DNA of 64,000 nucleotides from Henckelia pumila (lineage: Eukaryota > Streptophyta > Magnoliopsida > Lamiales > Gesneriaceae). The stretch lies in NCBI RefSeq assembly GCF_033568475.1, contig NC_133120.1, forward strand, positions 89,732,151 to 89,796,150. The letters are read 5' to 3'. Below the pieces are notes generated by a model, which saw only the letters and a list, made by a program, of their open reading frames with translations, made no database searches and had not been told where the DNA came from. Below are positions 9,812-22,006 of the stretch, in pieces (position 1 is the first letter of the stretch; the number at the start of each line of letters is the position of its first letter). The translations under genes and the position numbers were made by a program.

Positions 9812-11650
9812 TGTATGAAATACTGAAAAGAAAAACAGACATATATCAATGATTGTTTAAGCAATTTACTAAGACATAAAATAGGCGAATTTAATTTTAT
9901 GAATCTCACTCCCACTATTTTAACGATTTCACTACCCTCTAGTGAAAACGGGAAACTTTTTCCTTAGTGAGAACATGGAGTCCAATTGACAAACTTATGG
10001 TCCCGAATAATATCAGCCAACCATAATTCTCAAAAGGTAGAGCCCAATTGCTTCCAAAGCAACCCCCATGTGTTTACCTCATGTCCAATAAGGGCCCAAT
10101 AATATGACGCCGTTTAAAGTGACATGTCAAGATGACCCATCAATATTAAGTTGTGATGGACGGTCGCCATGTGGATCCCCCAATAATATGAGCCGATCCC
10201 ATGGGAGTTCCACCCAACTTACAACATTTGTCGATCCAATGTACAGCTTTCCGACGAACGGGCCCCCCCAATAATATGAGCCGGACCGTATCCGCGGGTA
10301 GCATCTCATACATTGACCGTTGATGGAAGGTAGGAATATTTAAACAAATTTAAATTTCCTTTATTTATCTTGATATCAATTTTAAATCATATTTAAAATG
10401 AGGGATTTTTAATTATGAAAAATTTGTCTCATCAATTTCAAATTATTGCATGCTTGCCGGATTCACGCAATTATGTCTAAAACATGCATACAATCATAAT
10501 ATCATATATTATATATAGGATGATCGATTCCATTTCTAATTGACTTGTGGTTGCCAATCACGAGTCTTAGTCCAATCCTATGTAATATGCAGTATGCAAT
10601 GCAATCCTATTACATTAGCTTCCAATTTACATTTCTTCGTCTTTATTGTCTGCTGGGCCCACCATCTTCAAATCTTGATCTCCCACTAAATCTAATGTAT
10701 TTACAATAAATAGCAATGACAAGTAGGGGATACATTTTAGGGGTGGGAACGGGCCATAAACCAAGCCCACTTTTATTACATATGACATTCATATTGGGCC
10801 ATAAACCAGGCCCATTAATAAAACCAACAACAATAAAACAAATGTAAATTCCTAACATACACCTACAAAATTGGTCATGGCAATCGATCATCCTTATCCA
10901 ATAACATTTAATTCAAAATTAATTTATTGGATATCATGCATATGGCAATTTAAATTTAAACAGGATAAAATCATATTTTACATATAAAATCATATTTTAC
11001 CTTTTATTAAATAAAATCATATTTTATCTACAGAATCTAATTTTATAGATAAAATCAAATTTTACTTAATATATACATAAGATCAAATCTTATCATCAAT
11101 TGTACCAAAAATAATTGATTTCAAAATTCAATTTAAGGATAAAATATTAAAATTTTCCAAAAATTCAAATTTATCCAAAAATCAATTTTAAAATTTTCGG
11201 ACTCGAACAATTCGATCCGATGCTCGTGAACCAATCAAAAACAATTTTTGATCGGACCAAAAATAAAATTTTAACACATTAAAATTAATTTAAATAAAAA
11301 AAATAATTTTTCCCGCGGGCCGCCCGGGACACTCCCGGGCCGGCCCGCACCCGTGGGCGCGGGCTGGGGCAGCGACAATCGCTGCCCTGCGCTGGGCAGC
11401 GCCGAGCGCTGCCCTGGCGGCGCTGAGTGCCGCCCCTGGGCGGCGACGTGCGCCGCCGTGGGCGGCGCTGTGCGCCCCCTTTGGGCAGCGACCGTCGCTG
11501 CCCCACCGGGCAGCGATCCAATCGCTGCCCGGGTTTTGCCCGAAAATTTTTTTTTTTTTTTTTATTTAAAATATTTATTTTGTTTTAAAAGCCAAGACTC
11601 AAAAATTTTTGTACAATCGATTAATTTAATCGTTTGATCTGAGCAACCTG
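9812..11650 (-). other. Copia 1 leader (untranslated, 1.8 kb)
   Basis: No coding frame. Read on - from the primer binding site it holds a GC-rich hairpin array (11316-11542), an AT-rich stretch with repeated AAATCATATTTTA words (about 10965-11080), and four copies of a TCATATTATTGGG-like motif (10002-10282). The same order occurs in the leaders of copies 2 and 3. Confidence 0.75.
11316..11542 (-). other. Tandem GC-rich hairpin array in copia 1 leader
   Basis: Eight or so adjacent inverted repeats with stems of 7-9 bp and loops of 3-7 nt, for example GGCAGCGA-cca-style loops-TCGCTGCC at 11483-11503 and 11508-11532, and GGCAGCGC/GCGCTGCC at 11394-11414. The block is flanked by poly(A/T) runs and lies 100-340 nt downstream of the primer binding site. 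A folded leader with a role in RNA packaging, dimerisation or translation is inference. Confidence 0.75.
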
Positions 11651-11662
11651 GCTCTGATACCA
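11651..11662 (-). promoter_or_regulatory. Copia 1 primer binding site (initiator Met tRNA)
   Basis: TGGTATCAGAGC on -, one base from the 5' LTR; the canonical plant copia primer site. Confidence 0.92.
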
Positions 11663-11663
11663 C

Positions 11664-13521
11664 TGTTGGAAAACTGGCGTTCAGATCAATCACGATTGAT
11701 ACCCGGTGCAGCGGAAGTTTAAAATTTTAGTATGGAACAATTCCATAGTGTGGGTATCAACCGTTTAACGATTAAATTATAAGTGTGTGTAAAATTAAAT
11801 AACAATTATTAAATTTTACCTTCAATCTCGAAGCGAGATTATTGGACTCCAACAGATTTCTCTGCTCTTGTTGTCTCTCCCAGGAACTGATGAACTTCTT
11901 CAATCAGGTCCACGAATAGAGGTTTAATCCCTCTGATAGATTGCACTAGAAAATCTATCAGAAGTTTTCTACGAAGAGAATAAACGAATTTGATTCGCTA
12001 TTCCAGACTGCAATTCAAAATCACAGACCGGAATTTCTCACGCAGAGAAGGGAGGGGGCGGCCGATTTGAGAGAGAGGAGGCTAGGGTTTTCGAAAAACC
12101 TGTCTCAAATTATGACCTGTTGTTATTCAATTTCTGTACTGCAATAACTTATTTATAATGCAGGCCACTAACACCTTAGGGCCCATTAGTCATAAGTTGA
12201 GGCCCGACAAGCAAAGCCCGCTTGTTCAGAAATTAATATAAAATTCATCGTGACTCCGATTGATGAACCGATTTCACCAATGTGCACAGAAACCATTTCT
12301 GCACATTTTAAAGTCAACATAAATTTTCCTGAATCCGAATTCAGTGGTTTCCAAAAATGTCCATCCCTATGTCATTTTAGGAAATCCTACTCCCTTACTC
12401 TTATTTAAGAAGTCCAACTTCTTTATTCATTAAATTTAACCCTTTAAATTTAACTATCTCAACGGGGATTAAAACTCCATTACACTGTGTGACCCTCAAT
12501 GGTTCAGGGATACAGCTAGCCGTGGGCTCACAACTCCTTGTGACTCGGAACAACGATTTCCGACTTGCCCAACGAATCATGGTAAAGCGCCTAGCAACAT
12601 CGCCCCATGATTCCCTAGGTATCACTGATAGTGCCTACAAGAACCAGTAGATTTTGGTTAGCGTACAGTACGATCCCTTCATCCAAATATCCCGATCGAA
12701 TCAACAACCATTGGTATATCGAGAGTCGCTCAAGATTCGATAACTATGCAATACCTCTTGAAGATCAAATTAGTGACATCGCATGTGCTACTAAGAAACC
12801 ATTTTTTAAATCACATCAAGTACTCTGGCCAGAGATTCGTCACACTAATATCTCCTCAGATCGCATAGGATATCCACACTCGCAAGTATGTGGTGAATCC
12901 TTGACAACAATGCATCGACTCCTATATGTGTTGTAACTGTACCCAATCCCGACACCTGATGACCCCCATAGAGTCGGTAAATGAGTCAAAGCACAGTACT
13001 AGCATATAGAGTCTCCATGATGTTTCAAGTAGTAAGGACTAATGGTGTACAACCAAAACCGCGGACTTAATCCACTCGATAAGTGATAACCACTTGGAAA
13101 GTCCGGATAGGGTAGTTCGATTATTCATCCTATGAATATCCATTTGCATGCTTCGAACATCTCCATGTTCCCTACCAATGAAACGTGGTACTCCGCATCG
13201 CAAATGCTAGTCTCAAACTCGAGCGATCCTTATCCTTATTATCGGACGGCTCAATCGACTAGGAACAGTTTAGAATATACAGTGACTATAAGATGTATTT
13301 CATGATAGACATCCCCATGTTCTACCACATCTTACATACACTATAGTATATTCAAGGTCTTTATCAAAACAACAATAGTATATCATAATATAACAATATG
13401 AAGAAAGATAAAGTCATTGCCATTAATAAAAGTGTAAATTACATTAAACAAAAGATCGTTTGTACAAAGAGTCATCAAAGCCCATAGCCACAAGTTGGCT
13501 CACTGGGCACCCACTCTTTCA
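11664..13521 (-). repeat. Copia 1 5' LTR (1858 bp)
   Basis: Partner of 4024-5882; the length difference is one G in a G run near 12055. It holds the promoter of the element on -. Confidence 0.93.
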
Positions 13522-13526
13522 GCTAG
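13522..13526. repeat. Right target-site duplication of copia 1
   Basis: GCTAG, matching GCTGG at 4019-4023 at 4 of 5 bases. Confidence 0.6.
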
Positions 13527-14688
13527 TGACTATGCAGTGGGCGCGGTATTAGGCCAAAGGAGAGATAAGATTTTCAGAGCTATATATTACGCCAGTCGCA
13601 CCATGGACGCCGCACAGCAAAACTACACTACCACTGAAAAAGAGATGCTTGCAGTAGTCTTTGCTTTTGATAAATTTCGTCCATATTTAATTGGTACTAA
13701 AGTAGTTGTTTTTACTGACCATGCAGCAATTCGCTACTTGTTTGCAAAAAAGGATGCCAAGCCACGCTTGATAAGGTGGATTCTACTTTTACAAGACTTT
13801 GATTTTGAGATCAAGGACAAGAAGGGTAGTGAAAATCAAGTTGCTGATCACTTGTCAAGATTGGAGCTAGAAGACGTGAAGGAGGAGGAGAGCATAAAGG
13901 AATTGTTTCCGGATGAACAAATCTTTGAGGTAAGTTCCTTTATTCCATGGTTTGCTGATATTGCAAATTTCTTGTCTTGTGGTGCTATGCCTCCAGAGTT
14001 GAATAGACATCAAAAGAAGAAGTTTTTCCATGACATTAAGTTCTACTTGTGGGATGATCCCTATGTTTTCAAACGTTGTGCCGATCAAGTGATTCGGAGA
14101 TGTGTGGCGGGACAAGAGGCAAATGCAATATTGGAGCAATGCCATTCCTCCCCCTATGGAGGACATTTTGGACCCACCCGCACTGCTGCTAAGGTATTAC
14201 AATCTGGTTTTTATTGGCCTACGTTGTTTAAAGATAGTTATACCTTGGTGAAATCATGTGATAAGTGTCAAAGAACGGGAAATATTTCAAGAAGGCATGA
14301 ATTACCCCTCACAAATATTTTAGAAGTAGAATTATTTGATGTGTGGGGTATTGATTTTATGGGTCCCTTTCCCCCTTCTTTTGGGTACACTTATATTTTG
14401 TTAGCAGTTGATTACGTTTCGAAATGGGTGGAAGCCATTGCCACCTCGACTAATGACGCTCGTGTTGTAGTTAAATTTTTGCAAAAGAATATCTTCACGC
14501 GGTTTGGAACTCCACGAACAATAACCAGTGATGAAGGTACGCATTTCTGCAATAAGATTTTTAATACCTTGCTCACGAAATATGGTGTCAGGCATAAGGT
14601 GGCGTGCGCATACCATCCTCAAACCAATGGCCAGGCGGAGATCTCTAACCGGGAAATTAAGCAAATCTTGGAGAAAACGGTTAAGACA
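13522..14688 (+). CDS. Athila pol, second part (RNase H and most of integrase)
   Basis: Open for 389 codons from the right target duplication of copia 1 to the Tekay insertion. It opens within RNase H (continuing after the first catalytic Asp), with [13 protein letters not shown] and [10 protein letters not shown] typical of Ty3/gypsy RNase H. The integrase follows with its HHCC zinc-binding region ([11 protein letters not shown] then CDKC) and core Asp and Glu residues in [17 protein letters not shown] and AEISNREIK. The open frame spans 13495-14730, reading into LTR sequence at both ends. No internal stop is seen. Confidence 0.88.
14684..14688. repeat. Left target-site duplication of the Tekay-like element
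   Basis: AGACA, identical to 22002-22006. A perfect 5-bp duplication shows a normal integration with no later rearrangement. Confidence 0.9.
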
Positions 14689-16027
14689 TGTAGTGACCCT
14701 TACCCGGATCACCTACTAAACAGAACTTAGGCATGCAATTAACTTAATTAAACAGATATCAGAATAAAACTGCGGAAACCAATAACATTATACAATCCCA
14801 AGTAAAGGAATCTGTAATTATCCAATAATATACAACCAAATCGAATAGCTGTATAAACCCAAACAACAGTAATAAAACCTAGACGAAGCTCCAGCTGGCC
14901 AACCACTGACTAGCCCCTCCTGGATCCACCCTCCTCGTCCAATCGCAAACCTGCCCCATGGAATAGGGTGTCCAGAAAATACAGAGTACGAGACGTGAGC
15001 ATAAAACGCCCAGTGCGAGAGTATGAGTATACATGCATGCAAAGTGAACTCCCTATAGACTCGAGGTCAAGGATCAGATAACAGAGATAGACCGGGCCCT
15101 GGTATGTAGCACGCTGTGCTGTCGCTTCAGGAGGTGGCTCCCATACCGAGATAACCGTGGATACGCCGGACCCAAATCGATGGAAGTCATCCACTAACAG
15201 GATAGGGTACAACCCTACTACAGACATCTCGAAGGAGATACAGCAAGATGCAAATGAATGCAGCATAATATCATGACATATAAATCATGCAGTCACATAA
15301 TACATGCATACTCAGTCAGGATATCTCGAACAGTACTTTCGTACCTCAATACAGTGCAAGCTCTACCAACTCTAGGTCCACGCCTATAGTCTGCTCTACA
15401 CTGCCAAATGATACTACTATCATCAAAGTGCTCTAAAAGCCTTAACTAAGCTATTGCATACTCCTAAATATTTATAGGGATCAAAAGCTATACCTTCGTC
15501 CGTCGTTAGCCCTTTGATGTCGATGCCTCCAGAACTTGGGCACAACTCCGCTACGACTACCGAACGCCTCTCCGACCTCCGGACCAAGCCTAAGAAGACT
15601 AGAACAGCTCCAAAAGGACTAGAAAGGAAAGGATAACTCGGAATTGGCAAATGAAAGTGAAGTCTCGGCCTTCTATTTATAGACAACGATCGGAACTTCC
15701 GATCCTTGATCGGAACGTCCGAACCTCGATCGGAACGTCCGATCCTGTCATCGGAGCTTCCGAAGATCCTGATCTGCCACGTGTCAAAATATCACTTGAT
15801 GACTTCGGATAGGGGTGATCGGAGCCTCCGGTCCTGATCGGAGCTTCCGATCCAACCACACGTCATGCCTGACGTAATATCGATCGGTGCCTCCGATAGC
15901 TCATCGGAGCTTCCGATCCTGTTCGGAGCTTCCGATCGTGCCTTCGGAGCTTCCGATCCGTCCAATGCCTAATTCAATTAATTAGCATTAATCCTTTAAT
16001 TACTCAATTAGGGCACGGGCTACTACA
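14689..16027 (-). repeat. Tekay-like 3' LTR (1339 bp)
   Basis: TGTAGTGACCC...CTACTACA. Contains ten copies of a palindromic CGGAGCTTCCG-type repeat (15688-15960), next to a TATA box on - at about 15673-15683. Confidence 0.92.
15688..15960 (-). repeat. Palindromic U3 repeat array upstream of the LTR TATA box
   Basis: Ten degenerate copies of ATCGGAGCTTCCGAT spaced 18-70 bp. On the element strand they lie just upstream of CTATAAATAGA (15673-15683), the place of U3 enhancer repeats. The 5' LTR has eleven copies. Confidence 0.75.
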
Positions 16028-16043
16028 TTCTCCCCCACTTAAG
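16028..16043 (-). other. Tekay-like polypurine tract
   Basis: CTTAAGTGGGGGAGAA on -, abutting the 3' LTR. Positions 16044-16162 between it and the pol stop are untranslated. Confidence 0.85.
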
Positions 16044-16162
16044 ATATTTCGTCCTCGAAATCAGATCTTAAGTACCGAATGCAAATACAGAAATCAGAAA
16101 CATTCTTTATTCAAATCAAACGCTTACAGAGTTTGAAACTGAATACAACTTAAAGAATGAAA

Positions 16163-16591
16163 TCAAAACAACTCAGGATTGTCTTTACGCATCCTGTCCT
16201 CAAGCTCCCAAGTAGCTTCCTCAGTGCCTCGGCGCTGCCACTGAACTAAAACCAAAGGAATGACTTTGTTCCGTAAAACCTTATCCTTATAATCAAGGAT
16301 GCGAAGAGGTTTCTCAACATAAGTCAAATCCTTGTCTACCTGAACCTCAGATCGCTGCAGAATATGAGATTCATCCGCCAAATACCGTCGCAACAGAGAT
16401 ACGTGGAACACGTCGTGAATGCTGGATAGATGCGGTGGCAATGCTAGTCGATAAGCCAAATCGCCAATACTCTCCAAGATCTCAAACGGACCGATAAATC
16501 TGGGAGACAACTTGCCCTTAAGGCCAAATCTGAGAATCTTGCGGAAAGGTGACACTCTCAGAAACACTTTCTCCCCGACCTCGAACTGCAA
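16163..16591 (-). pseudogene. Tekay-like pol, C-terminal piece (integrase tail and chromodomain)
   Basis: About 142 residues in the same phase as the integrase piece upstream, separated from it only by a TAG at 16601-16603. The first half is the integrase C-terminal GPF/Y-like region (FIGPFEILESIGDLAYRL). The last 45 residues resemble the short chromodomain of Tekay elements (VQWQRRGTEEATWELEDRM), which in chromoviruses is thought to target integration to particular chromatin. The ATG assigned here is only the first Met after the stop, not a real start. Confidence 0.82.
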
Positions 16592-16600
16592 AGGCCTACG

Positions 16601-17470
16601 CTAGATATTAGCATAACTGGCCTGACGATCCTGGGCAGTCTTAATCCGTTTCTTGATCTGATCAACAATGTCTATCGCCTGCTGGATAAATTCCGGTCCT
16701 TCAGCCTGTCTCTCCCCCACTTCTTCCCAGAAGAGTGGAGTACGAAAACGTCGCCCATACAACGCCTCAAAAGGTGCCATCCCAATACTAGTGTGATAGC
16801 TGTTGTTGTAAGCGAACTCGATCAACGGCAAATGATCCTGCCAGGCTGAACCAAAATCCATGACGCACGCTCTAAGCATATCTTCTAACGTACGGATAGT
16901 GCGCTCTGACTGACCATCAGTCTCCGGATGATAGGCTGTACTCAAACTGAGAGTAGTACCCATCGCACGCTGAACACTTCCCCAGAACCTAGAAGTAAAC
17001 CTGGGGTCCCGATCACTGACAATGCTCACAGGCACTCCATGAAGTCGGACGATCTCCTGAATGTACATCCGTGCCATGCGATCTACAGAGTACTCTCGGC
17101 TATAGGCAATGAAATGCGCTGACTTGGTGAGTCGGTCCACCACCACCCAGATAGCATCACAGTTCCTCGGGGATACCGGCAAATGGGTCACAAAGTCCAT
17201 AGTGATAAACTCCCATTTCCATTCAGGAATAGGCAGACTGTGAAGCAATCCTCCAGGTCGTCGGTGCTCTGCCTTGACCTGTTGACACACCAAACATCTC
17301 GAAACAAACTGATAAACACTGCGTTTCATTCCCTTCCACCAGAAACGAGTACGTAGATCCTTGTACATCTTGTTGCTCCCAGGATGAATACTCAACTTAG
17401 TGCGATGTGCCTGAGATAAAATCTCCTCTCGCAACTCTTCATCCTGTGGAATCACAAGCCTACCAGACAA
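16601..17470 (-). pseudogene. Tekay-like pol, integrase piece
   Basis: About 289 residues: zinc-binding HHCC region (ending CLVCQQVKAEHRRPGG), integrase catalytic core with Asp in TMDFVTHLP, Asp in SDRDPRF and Glu in DGQSERTIRTLEDM, then the post-core helix region. It is joined to the RT part by a 1-base phase shift near 17500-17510 and ends at the amber codon at 16601-16603. Both are single-base lesions in otherwise well-conserved sequence. Confidence 0.87.
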
Positions 17471-20400
17471 ACACAGAAAGCCATCTGACTGATAATGAAA
17501 TCCAGACGAGCACCCTCGTTAGCTAGACGAGCTAAACGCTGGGTCTTCGAATCAGACATCTGAGCATCTCGGATCCGCGAGTACAAGGCTGGCTCAGATA
17601 ATATCGCAAACATCTGGATACTCTGCATACCTTTCTTATGCTTGAAGGTAAAACCTGAAGTACAACAGTCACTGATCGCACTAGACATCGAACAAGTCTG
17701 AAGTGCGGATAGTCGCACCTTGCGACTCAAAGCATCAGCGGTGAGATTAGCAGCTCCCGGATGGTACTTAATCTCGCAATCATAGTCCTTAAGCAAATCC
17801 ATCCAACGTCTTTGTCTCATGTTCAATTCTGCCTGAGTGAACAAATACTTGAGACTCTTATGGTCGGTGAAGATCTCAAATTTCTCGCCATACAGATAAT
17901 GACGCCAGATCTTCAAAGCGAACACAATGGCTGCTAACTCCAAATCATGGACTGGGTAGTTGTCCTCGTGAAGCTTCAGCTGTCTAGAAGCATATGCGAT
18001 TACATGCCCATTCTGAGTCAGGACACAACCTAACCCCTGAAGAGAAGCATCCGTGTAAACTACATACCCTCCAGATCCTGACGGTAATGCCAACACCGGC
18101 GCAAAAGTCAACCGCCGTCGAAGCTCATGGAAATTCTCCTCACACTCGGAGGACCACTCAAAATCCACACCCTTGCGGGTAAGCTGCGTCAACGGTCGAG
18201 CTAACTGAGAGAAGTTCAGAATGAAGCGACGATAATACCCTGCTAGACCCAGAAAACTACGGATCTCAGCAACCGTCGTCGGACGCGACCAATTAAGTAC
18301 CGCTTCAATCTTGCTTGGATCAACAGAAATCCCCTCCCTGGATATGATATGGCCAAGAAAAACCACTCTATCCATCCAGAACTCACACTTGCTCAGCTTG
18401 GCGTACAACTGCTCATCTCGAAGAGTCTGCAGTACCAACCGCAAGTGAAAAACATGCTCTTCCATATTACGCAAATACACCAAGATGTCGTCAATGAAAA
18501 CCACGACAAACTTGTCCAAATACTCCCTGAAGACACGGTTCATCAGATCCATGAATATAGCCGGTGCATTAGTCAAACCAAATGGCATCACTAGGAACTC
18601 GTAATGCCCATAGCGAGTACGGAATGCAGTCTTGGCTACGTCCTGATCACGGACTCTCAACTGATGATACCCAGATCTCAAGTCAATCTTGGAGTAAATT
18701 GATGTGCCCTGCAGCTGGTCAAACAAGTCATCAACACGAGGCAACGGATACTTGTTCTTCACAGTGACTCGATTCAGCTGCCGATAGTCAATGCACAGCC
18801 GCATCGACCCATCCTTCTTCTTTACGAAGAGAATAGGAGCTCCCCAAGGAGATACACTAGGACGAATGTACCCCTTGTCCAAAAGATCCTGTAGTTGATT
18901 CTTCAACTCACGCATCTCTGACGGAGCCAGACGATACGGTGCTCTAGAAATAGGCGAAGTACCCGGCATCAACTCTATGCCAAACTCGACTTCCCTAGCA
19001 GGAGGAAAACCCGGAATCTCATCAGGAAACACATCTGGAAATTCATCCACAACAGGAATGCTCTCTATCCCAATACTCTCAGCGGACAAATCAACTGCAT
19101 AGATAAGGTAGCCTTCCCCGCCAGACTCTAGAGCTCGACAGGCTCTCAAAGCTGATACCAAAGGCATCGGGGGTCGCGCTCCCTCACCATAGAAAAACCA
19201 ACTCTCACTCCCTTCCGGATGAAAGCGTACTAATCTCTGATAGCAGTCCACTGAAGCTCGATAGGTAGTCAGCACATCTATTTCCAGAATGCAATCAAAG
19301 TCGTCCATCGCCAGGACCATGAGATTCGCCAACAGAACGTTCCCTTCGAACTCTAAAGGGCAACCCATCACTAGACGCTTAGCCAAAGCAGATTGGCCCG
19401 TCGGAGTAGAAAAAGACATCACTACGTCTAGTGCAATGCATGGTAACTTATGCCTCTTAACAAAACGTGCAGAAATGAAGGAATGAGATGCACCAGTGTC
19501 AATAAGTACAAGAGCAGGTATACCATAAAGCAGAAATATACCTGCGATGACTTTCTCATTCTCCTCCGCAGCCTGATCATGTCTCAGGGCAAACACCTGG
19601 CCAGAAGCTCGTGGCCTCAAATGAGAACTCCCAGCAGACTGTCCCTGCGACCTCTGCTGTACGGTAGCCTGAGAACCCGATCCTGAACCAGAACCAGAAC
19701 CACCTCCCCCAGATATTGGACAATCTCTCCGGATATGACCAGTCTCTCCACAACGGAAACAAGCTCCAGAAGCTCTACGGCACTTGTCGGATGGATGGTT
19801 CTTCCCACAGTGATCACACTTGTCCTTCTTACCATAACGGACAATACTTCCAGAACCAGAGGAAGAAGAAGATCCAGACTTCTTGAAAGTTTGGGCACGG
19901 GGACCCAAAGAACTAGCAGGTCTCGACTGAGAGAAAGACCTGTTCCGCCGAATGCTGTCCTTCGCCTGGTGACAACGGCTCACCAAGCCCTCATAGGACA
20001 TGTCGTCGCCAACCGCCACACGGTCATGGATCTCAGGGTTAAGGCCCTGAAGGAACAGATTATACTTCATCTCTGAGCTATCAGCAATCTCGGGGCAATA
20101 GGATAGCAGATCAAAGAACCTCTGCTGATACTCATCAATAGACATGGTTCCCTGTCGCAGACTCAGTAGCTCGCCTACCTTCGACTGTCGGAGTGCAGGA
20201 GGAAAATACCGCTTTTGAAAAGCTGTGCGGAACTCGGCCCAGGTGGCCACTCCTCTCGCCGCAACAAAAGGTGCAGAAGTAAACCTCCACCACCTGCGCG
20301 CATGCCCATCTAGAAGATAGCCAAGGGTCTCCACCTTCTGCTCATCGGTGCATTGGAAAGTCTGAAAAGTCGTTTCCATGCGGTCTAACCAGTTCTCCGC

Positions 20401-20577
20401 ATCCTCCGGAGACTCACCTCCAACTAAGGGCTTAGGACCCATAGCTAAGAATCGACGCACAGTGAAACGCTCGTCGTCATGGTGACGATGACGCCGTTCT
20501 CGATGAGGATCCCGGTCGGCATCACCCCAACGCCCACCAACACTGCCATGAGAACTCTGGTCGTCACGATTTGACAT
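17452..20577 (-). pseudogene. Tekay-like gag-pol, gag to RNase H piece
   Basis: 1041 codons from MSNRDDQSS. Gag domain about 60-215; two zinc knuckles at about 254-266 and 273-286 ([14 protein letters not shown]); aspartic protease DTGAS near 360; reverse transcriptase with [17 protein letters not shown] and active-site FIDD; RNase H with [10 protein letters not shown] and the NLTADALSR end. The frame is lost near 17500 by a single-base shift; the true continuation is in the neighbouring frame at 16601-17470. The ATG is 61 nt from the primer binding site, a short leader. Confidence 0.9.
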
Positions 20578-20626
20578 CTACAAAAATACCTCAAGATGAG
20601 ACTAAATCCCAAGAAATCTTTTGCAT

Positions 20627-20638
20627 GCTCTGATACCA
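20627..20638 (-). promoter_or_regulatory. Tekay-like primer binding site (initiator Met tRNA)
   Basis: TGGTATCAGAGC on -, 4 nt from the 5' LTR. Confidence 0.9.
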
Positions 20639-20642
20639 TAAA

Positions 20643-22001
20643 TGTAGTGACCCTTACCCGGATCACCTACTAAACAGAACTTAGGCATGCAATTAACTTA
20701 ATTAAACAGATATCAGAATAAAACTGCGGAAACCAATAACATTATACAATCCCAAGTAAAGGAATCTGTAATTATCCAATAATATACAACCAAATCGAAT
20801 AGCTGTATAAACCCAAACAACAGTAATAAAACCTAGACGAAGCTCCAGCTGGCCAACCACTGACTAGCCCCTCCTGGATCCACCCTCCTCGTCCAATCGC
20901 AAACCTGCCCCATGGAATAGGGTGTCCAGAAAATACAGAGTACGAGACGTGAGCATAAAACGCTCAGTGCGAGAGTATGAGTATACATGCATGCAAAGTG
21001 AACTCCCTATAGACTCGAGGTCAAGGATCAGATAACAGAGACAGACCGGGCCCTGGTATGTAGCACGCTGTGCCGTCGCTTCAGGAGGTGGCTCCCATAC
21101 CGAGATAACCGTGGATACGCTGGACCCAAATCGATGGAAGTCCATCCACTAACAGGATAGGGTACAACCCTACTACAGACATCTCGAAGGAGATACAGCA
21201 AGATGCAAATGAATGCAGCATAATATCATGGCATATAAATCATGCAGTCACATAATACATGCATACTCAGTCAGGATATCTCGAACAGTACTTTCGTACC
21301 TCAATACAGTGCAAGCTCTACCAACTCTAGGTCCACGCCTATAGTCTGCTCTACACTGCCAAATGATACTACTATCATCAAAGTGCTCTAAAAGCCTTAA
21401 CTAAGCTATTGCATACTCCTAAATATTTATAGGGAGCAAAAGCTATACCTTCGTCCGTCGTTAGCCCTTTGATGTCGATGCCTCCAGAACTTGGGCACAA
21501 CTCCGCTACGACTACCGAACGCCTCTCCGACCTCCGAACCAAGCCTAAGAAGACTAGAACAGCTCCAAAAGGACTAGAAAGGAAAGGAGAACTCGGAATT
21601 GGCAAATGAAAGTGAAGTCTCGGCCTTCTATTTATAGACAACGATCGGAACTTCCGATCCTTGATCGGAACGTCCGAACCTCGATCGGAACGTCCGATCC
21701 TGTCATCGGAGCTTCCGAAGATCCTGATCTGCCACGTGTCAAAATATCACTTGATGACTCCGGATAGGGGTGATCGGAGCCTCCGGTCCTGATCGAAGCC
21801 TCCGGTCCTGATCGGAGCTTCCGATCCAACCACACGTCATGCCTGACGTAATATCGATCGGTGCCTCCGATCGCTCATCGGAGCTTCCGATCCTGTTCGG
21901 AGCTTCCGATCGTGCCTTCGGAGCTTCCGATCCGTCCAATGCCTAATTCAATTAATTAGCATTAATCCTTTAATTACTCAATTAGGGCACGGGCTACTAC
22001 A
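20643..22001 (-). repeat. Tekay-like 5' LTR (1359 bp)
   Basis: Partner of 14689-16027. It is about 20 bp longer, mostly through one additional U3 repeat unit near 21787-21806. TATA box on - at about 21628-21638. Confidence 0.92.
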
Positions 22002-22006
22002 AGACA
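22002..22006. repeat. Right target-site duplication of the Tekay-like element
   Basis: AGACA, identical to 14684-14688. Confidence 0.9.

Larger units (their letters stand above)
4024..13521 (-). mobile_element. Ty1/copia LTR retrotransposon copia 1, apparently complete
   Basis: A 9.5-kb element on - inside the Athila RNase H domain. LTRs at 4024-5882 and 11664-13521 differ by about 6 substitutions and 1 indel. Between them, read on -, are an initiator-Met-tRNA primer binding site, a 1.8-kb leader, one unbroken 1304-residue gag-pol ORF and a polypurine tract abutting the 3' LTR. Near-identical LTRs and the open frame mark it as the youngest and most intact element here. Lineage within copia is uncertain; Tork-like is likely from the reverse transcriptase and integrase style. 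Confidence 0.93.
14689..22001 (-). mobile_element. Tekay-like Ty3/gypsy chromovirus inserted in Athila integrase
   Basis: A 7.3-kb element on - with LTRs at 14689-16027 and 20643-22001 (about 10 substitutions, a 19-20-bp repeat-unit indel and a 1-bp indel), initiator-Met-tRNA primer site, polypurine tract, and gag-pol with domain order gag, protease, RT, RNase H, integrase, chromodomain-like tail. The C-terminal chromodomain-like block and the gag style suggest the Tekay/Del clade. The polyprotein has one frameshift and one amber stop, so it cannot make a full product. Confidence 0.92.

Noticed and set aside
11285..11637. GC-rich arginine/proline/glycine ORFs on both strands
   Set aside because: Made by the hairpin array in the copia leader; both strands look equally open.
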